Assembly: GCF_000013345.1 (NCBI RefSeq) | Contig: NC_007777.1 | Coordinates: forward strand, 248,001 to 312,000 | Length of the DNA stretch: 64,000 bases | Reading direction: 5' to 3' | Source: Frankia casuarinae | GTDB lineage: Bacteria > Actinomycetota > Actinomycetes > Frankiales > Frankiaceae | Shown: piece by piece, positions 61,559 to 64,000 of the stretch | Layout of the letters: each line of letters starts with the position of its first letter | Position numbering within the stretch: the first letter of the stretch is position 1 | Notes under the pieces: generated by a model | What the model was told of the DNA's origin: nothing | Seen by the model: the letters and a program-made list of their open reading frames with translations, nothing else | Database searches by the model: none | Translations under genes and position numbers: made by a program

Positions 61559-63981
61559 TGTTCGATGATCGTGGCACCCAGTCCGCTCCGTAGCAGGGAC
61601 ACGGCGGCCTCCTCGCCCCCGCGGGCCCCGCCGGGACCGGACGGGACGGCCTCGTCGTCGAGGGACGGCTCGTCCTCGCGCCGCGGACCCGGCTCGTCCC
61701 CGGCGGGAGGTGCGCTGGCAGCGGCGGCGACCCCGTTCGCCGGTCCGGGCGACGAGCCGTCCCGGCCCGTGGCGGACCAGGGCCTGTCGCCCTCGGGGCC
61801 GGGGCCGCCCTCGGGGCCGGGGCCCGGGCCGGTGGAACCGTGCCCGGCGCCGTGGGAGTCGCCGTGTTCGCGGGGGTCGCCGTGTTCGCGGGGGTCGCCG
61901 TGTTCGCGGGGGTCGCCGTAGCCGTCCGGGCCGCGGCCGGGGTCTGTCGTGCCGCCTTCGGTTCCGTCGGTGGAGCCGCCGTAGCCGTTCCCGGTGTCGG
62001 GGGACAACCCCGCCGGTCCGCGCATCTGGCCGGGCATGGCTCGGGGGGATCCCGGCGAGACGGCGCGGTTCTCGGCGCCGACGGGCGGATCCAGCCGCGG
62101 GCCCCAGGAGGGGCCGGAGGATTGTCCTGCCGGGCCGGCGGCCCGTGCCGGCGCCGGTGCTGGTGCCGGTGAGCGGGATGCTCCCGCCTGGCCGGTGGGC
62201 CCGGGGGCTCCGCCCGAGCCGGCGAACCCCGAGGCCTTGGAGGGACCGGGCGGGCCGGAGTAGCCACCGCCGCCCGGACCGGGACCCGCTGCGGGCCGCC
62301 CGCTGCCGCGACCAGATCCGCCCGCGGGAGCGACGGTGACCCGCCAGGTCCCGCCGAGTCTCTCCGCCAGTACCGTACAGAACAGCTCGGCGTTGTTCCC
62401 CTGCCCGAACATCCGGCCCATCGTCGGGGTGGCGAAGGCCAGCACGACCTCGTCGCCCCGAACGTCGGCAACGGTCGCGTGATCCTTCAGGATCGCATGC
62501 GTCTTCCGGCTGTGGCGGCCGGCGAGCGCGAGAAGCTCGTCCCACAGCATCCGCAGGCCGGCGGCGTCGATCCGCCCGGTCCCGGGCGTGCCGGCCGTGC
62601 CCGGAACACCTGCCGGGCCCGAGGGGCGATCACCCGACGTGAACGCGGGACCCGGCGAACCAGGCTGGGGGCCCGCCGCCGGTCGAGACACCGGTCCGGT
62701 CCGAGCGGATGCCCGGACTGCCAGCGGCATGGGCTCCGGGTCCGCGGCGGGCGGGTGGACCGGCGCGGGAGCCCGGCCGACCGGCAGCGGGGCCGGGGGG
62801 CCCGGCTCCGGTTCTTCCCCGCCGAGCACGGCCCGCCGTTCCAGCCGCTCCAACCGGGTGAGCAGCGCGGCCGGGTCGGTCGACGCCGTGGGCAGCAACG
62901 CACGGGCCATGATCAGTTCCAGTATCAGCCGTGGGCTCGCCGTCCCCCGCATCTCGACCAGGCCGTTGTGCAGGACGTCCGCCGTCCGGGACAGCTCGGC
63001 GGGGCCCATCCGGGTGGTCTGCGCCCGCATCCGGTCGATCTGGTCGGGGGAGAAGGATTCCAGCAGGCCGCGGGCGTCCGCGTCCGGAACGGCCGCCATC
63101 ACGATCAGGTCGCGGAACCGGTCGAGGAGATCGGTCGCGAACCGGCGCGGGTCGTGACCGGCGGAGACGACCTTGTCGACCACGGTGAACAGGGCCGCGC
63201 CGTCGCGGTCGGCCAGCGCGTCGACGGTCTCGTCCAGCAAGACGCCGTCGGTCATGCCGAGCAGCGCCACCGCCCGGTCGTAGCGCAGGCCGTCGTCGTC
63301 CGCGCCGGCCAGCAGCTGGTCGAGAACGGACAGCGAGTCGCGAACCGATCCGGCGCCCGCCCGCACGATCAGCGGCAACACGGCTGGATCGACGACGACC
63401 CCCTCCCGGGCGCAGACCGACGCCAGATGTTCGCGCAGCACGCCCGGCGGAACCAGCCGGAAGGCATAGTGGTGCGTCCGGGACCGGATGGTCGGGATGA
63501 CCTTGTCCGGTTCGGTGGTGGCGAAGACGAACTTGAGGTACGGCGGGGGCTCCTCGACGACCTTCAGCAGCGCGTTGAACGCCGCCGCGGTCACCATGTG
63601 CGCCTCGTCCACCACGAAGACCTTGAACCGGGCCGACGCAGGGGCGAAGAACGCCCGCTCGCGCAGGTCACGGGCGTCGTCAACGAGACCGTGCGACGCG
63701 GCGTCGATCTCCGTGACGTCCATCGAGGCGCCCGTCCGGATGCCCACGCACTCGTCGCACACCCCGCAGGGTTCAGGGGTCGGGCCCTGGACGCAGTTCA
63801 GCGAGGCGGCGAGGATCCGGGCGGAGGAGGTCTTGCCGCAGCCCCGGGGGCCGCTGAAGAGATAGGCGTGGTGCAGCCGACCGGTGCGCAGGGCCTTGCG
63901 CAGCGCGTCGGTCACGTGCTCCTGGCCGACGACCTGAGCGAACGTCGCGGGACGGTAGCGGTTGTACAACGCTGTGCTCAC
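61543..63981 (-). CDS. dnaX: DNA polymerase III gamma/tau subunit
   Basis: An 812-aa clamp-loader ATPase. Walker A GPRGCGKT at 44-51, zinc module C63/C72/C75/C78, Walker B VFVDEAHM and SRC-like sensor in ATTEPDKVIPTIRSR. Domain III ends near residue 365; a Pro/Gly-rich tau region with three DPREHG units and an acidic C-terminus follow. GTG 63981. It heads the dnaX-ybaB-recR unit. Confidence 0.97.
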   Translation of the reverse strand: MSTALYNRYRPATFAQVVGQEHVTDALRKALRTGRLHHAYLFSGPRGCGKTSSARILAASLNCVQGPTPEPCGVCDECVGIRTGASMDVTEIDAASHGLVDDARDLRERAFFAPASARFKVFVVDEAHMVTAAAFNALLKVVEEPPPYLKFVFATTEPDKVIPTIRSRTHHYAFRLVPPGVLREHLASVCAREGVVVDPAVLPLIVRAGAGSVRDSLSVLDQLLAGADDDGLRYDRAVALLGMTDGVLLDETVDALADRDGAALFTVVDKVVSAGHDPRRFATDLLDRFRDLIVMAAVPDADARGLLESFSPDQIDRMRAQTTRMGPAELSRTADVLHNGLVEMRGTASPRLILELIMARALLPTASTDPAALLTRLERLERRAVLGGEEPEPGPPAPLPVGRAPAPVHPPAADPEPMPLAVRASARTGPVSRPAAGPQPGSPGPAFTSGDRPSGPAGVPGTAGTPGTGRIDAAGLRMLWDELLALAGRHSRKTHAILKDHATVADVRGDEVVLAFATPTMGRMFGQGNNAELFCTVLAERLGGTWRVTVAPAGGSGRGSGRPAAGPGPGGGGYSGPPGPSKASGFAGSGGAPGPTGQAGASRSPAPAPAPARAAGPAGQSSGPSWGPRLDPPVGAENRAVSPGSPRAMPGQMRGPAGLSPDTGNGYGGSTDGTEGGTTDPGRGPDGYGDPREHGDPREHGDPREHGDSHGAGHGSTGPGPGPEGGPGPEGDRPWSATGRDGSSPGPANGVAAAASAPPAGDEPGPRREDEPSLDDEAVPSGPGGARGGEEAAVSLLRSGLGATIIEQISSG
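61861..61914 (-). repeat. 18-bp tandem repeat, three copies, inside dnaX
   Basis: Three perfect copies of an 18-bp unit encode DPREHG three times in the tau linker; the frame is kept. Confidence 0.93.
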
Positions 63982-64000
63982 TGACCTGCTCCGCGTGCTC

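Overview
The window is GC-rich actinobacterial chromosome. GTG and TTG starts are common and 4-nt stop/start overlaps are frequent. Gene content (DUF397 with DUF5753-type regulators, DUF3618 and holin-X proteins, TerD, asd-lysC, dnaX-ybaB-recR) and the many short tandem repeats at gene junctions suggest a Frankia-like actinomycete. The genus call is an inference from content; no rRNA or other phylogenetic marker was tested.

Layout. 0-5.4 kb: end of a flavoprotein gene, a divergent MarR regulator with a Cys/His-rich tail, and a toluene/alkene-type diiron monooxygenase operon (tmoABCDE order, no reductase gene) followed by a beta-carbonic anhydrase. 5.7-13.1 kb: tex, a MEDS/anti-sigma-type protein, an SRPBCC protein, two small envelope-type proteins and an alpha/beta hydrolase. 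13.1-14.8 kb has no convincing gene. 14.8-19.4 kb: aminotransferase, epimerase, MGDG-synthase-like glycosyltransferase and membrane transporter, probably a sugar or glycolipid pathway. 19.7-22.8 kb: small proteins and a DUF5753/DUF397 pair. 22.9-28 kb: five overlapping genes for a flavin-based membrane electron-transfer system (ferric-reductase-like protein, FMN-binding protein, ApbE flavin transferase) with its own two-component system. 28.2-30.7 kb: a PrmC-like methyltransferase, then tyrosinase with a His-rich partner.

30.9-39.2 kb is a decay zone: a truncated drug-type ABC ATPase fused to toxin-antitoxin debris, a frameshifted FitB/VapC toxin, an orphan VapB beside a deleted vapC, fragments of comB and of a hydrolase, and a broken IS transposase. 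htpG and an ECF42-type sigma factor with its YCII partner lie intact within it. 39.4-45.1 kb: sulfonate uptake (ATPase, permease, lipoprotein), a TauD-like dioxygenase and a ROK regulator. 45.5-50.6 kb: M56 peptidase and BlaI repressor, then cydAB oxidase. 50.7-58.5 kb: CPBP protease, CYTH-CHAD protein, cold-shock protein, asd and lysC, TerD, alcohol dehydrogenase. 58.6-64 kb: a small membrane protein, a small ORF coupled to a hypothetical gene, then recR, ybaB and dnaX.

Most unusual: (i) 15-20 bp tandem repeats at many gene junctions and inside several genes; (ii) the stepwise decay of two toxin-antitoxin loci and an ABC transporter; (iii) a near-palindrome covering the start codon of that broken transporter; (iv) a HEYV-repeat small ORF overlapping both tmoA and tmoB.
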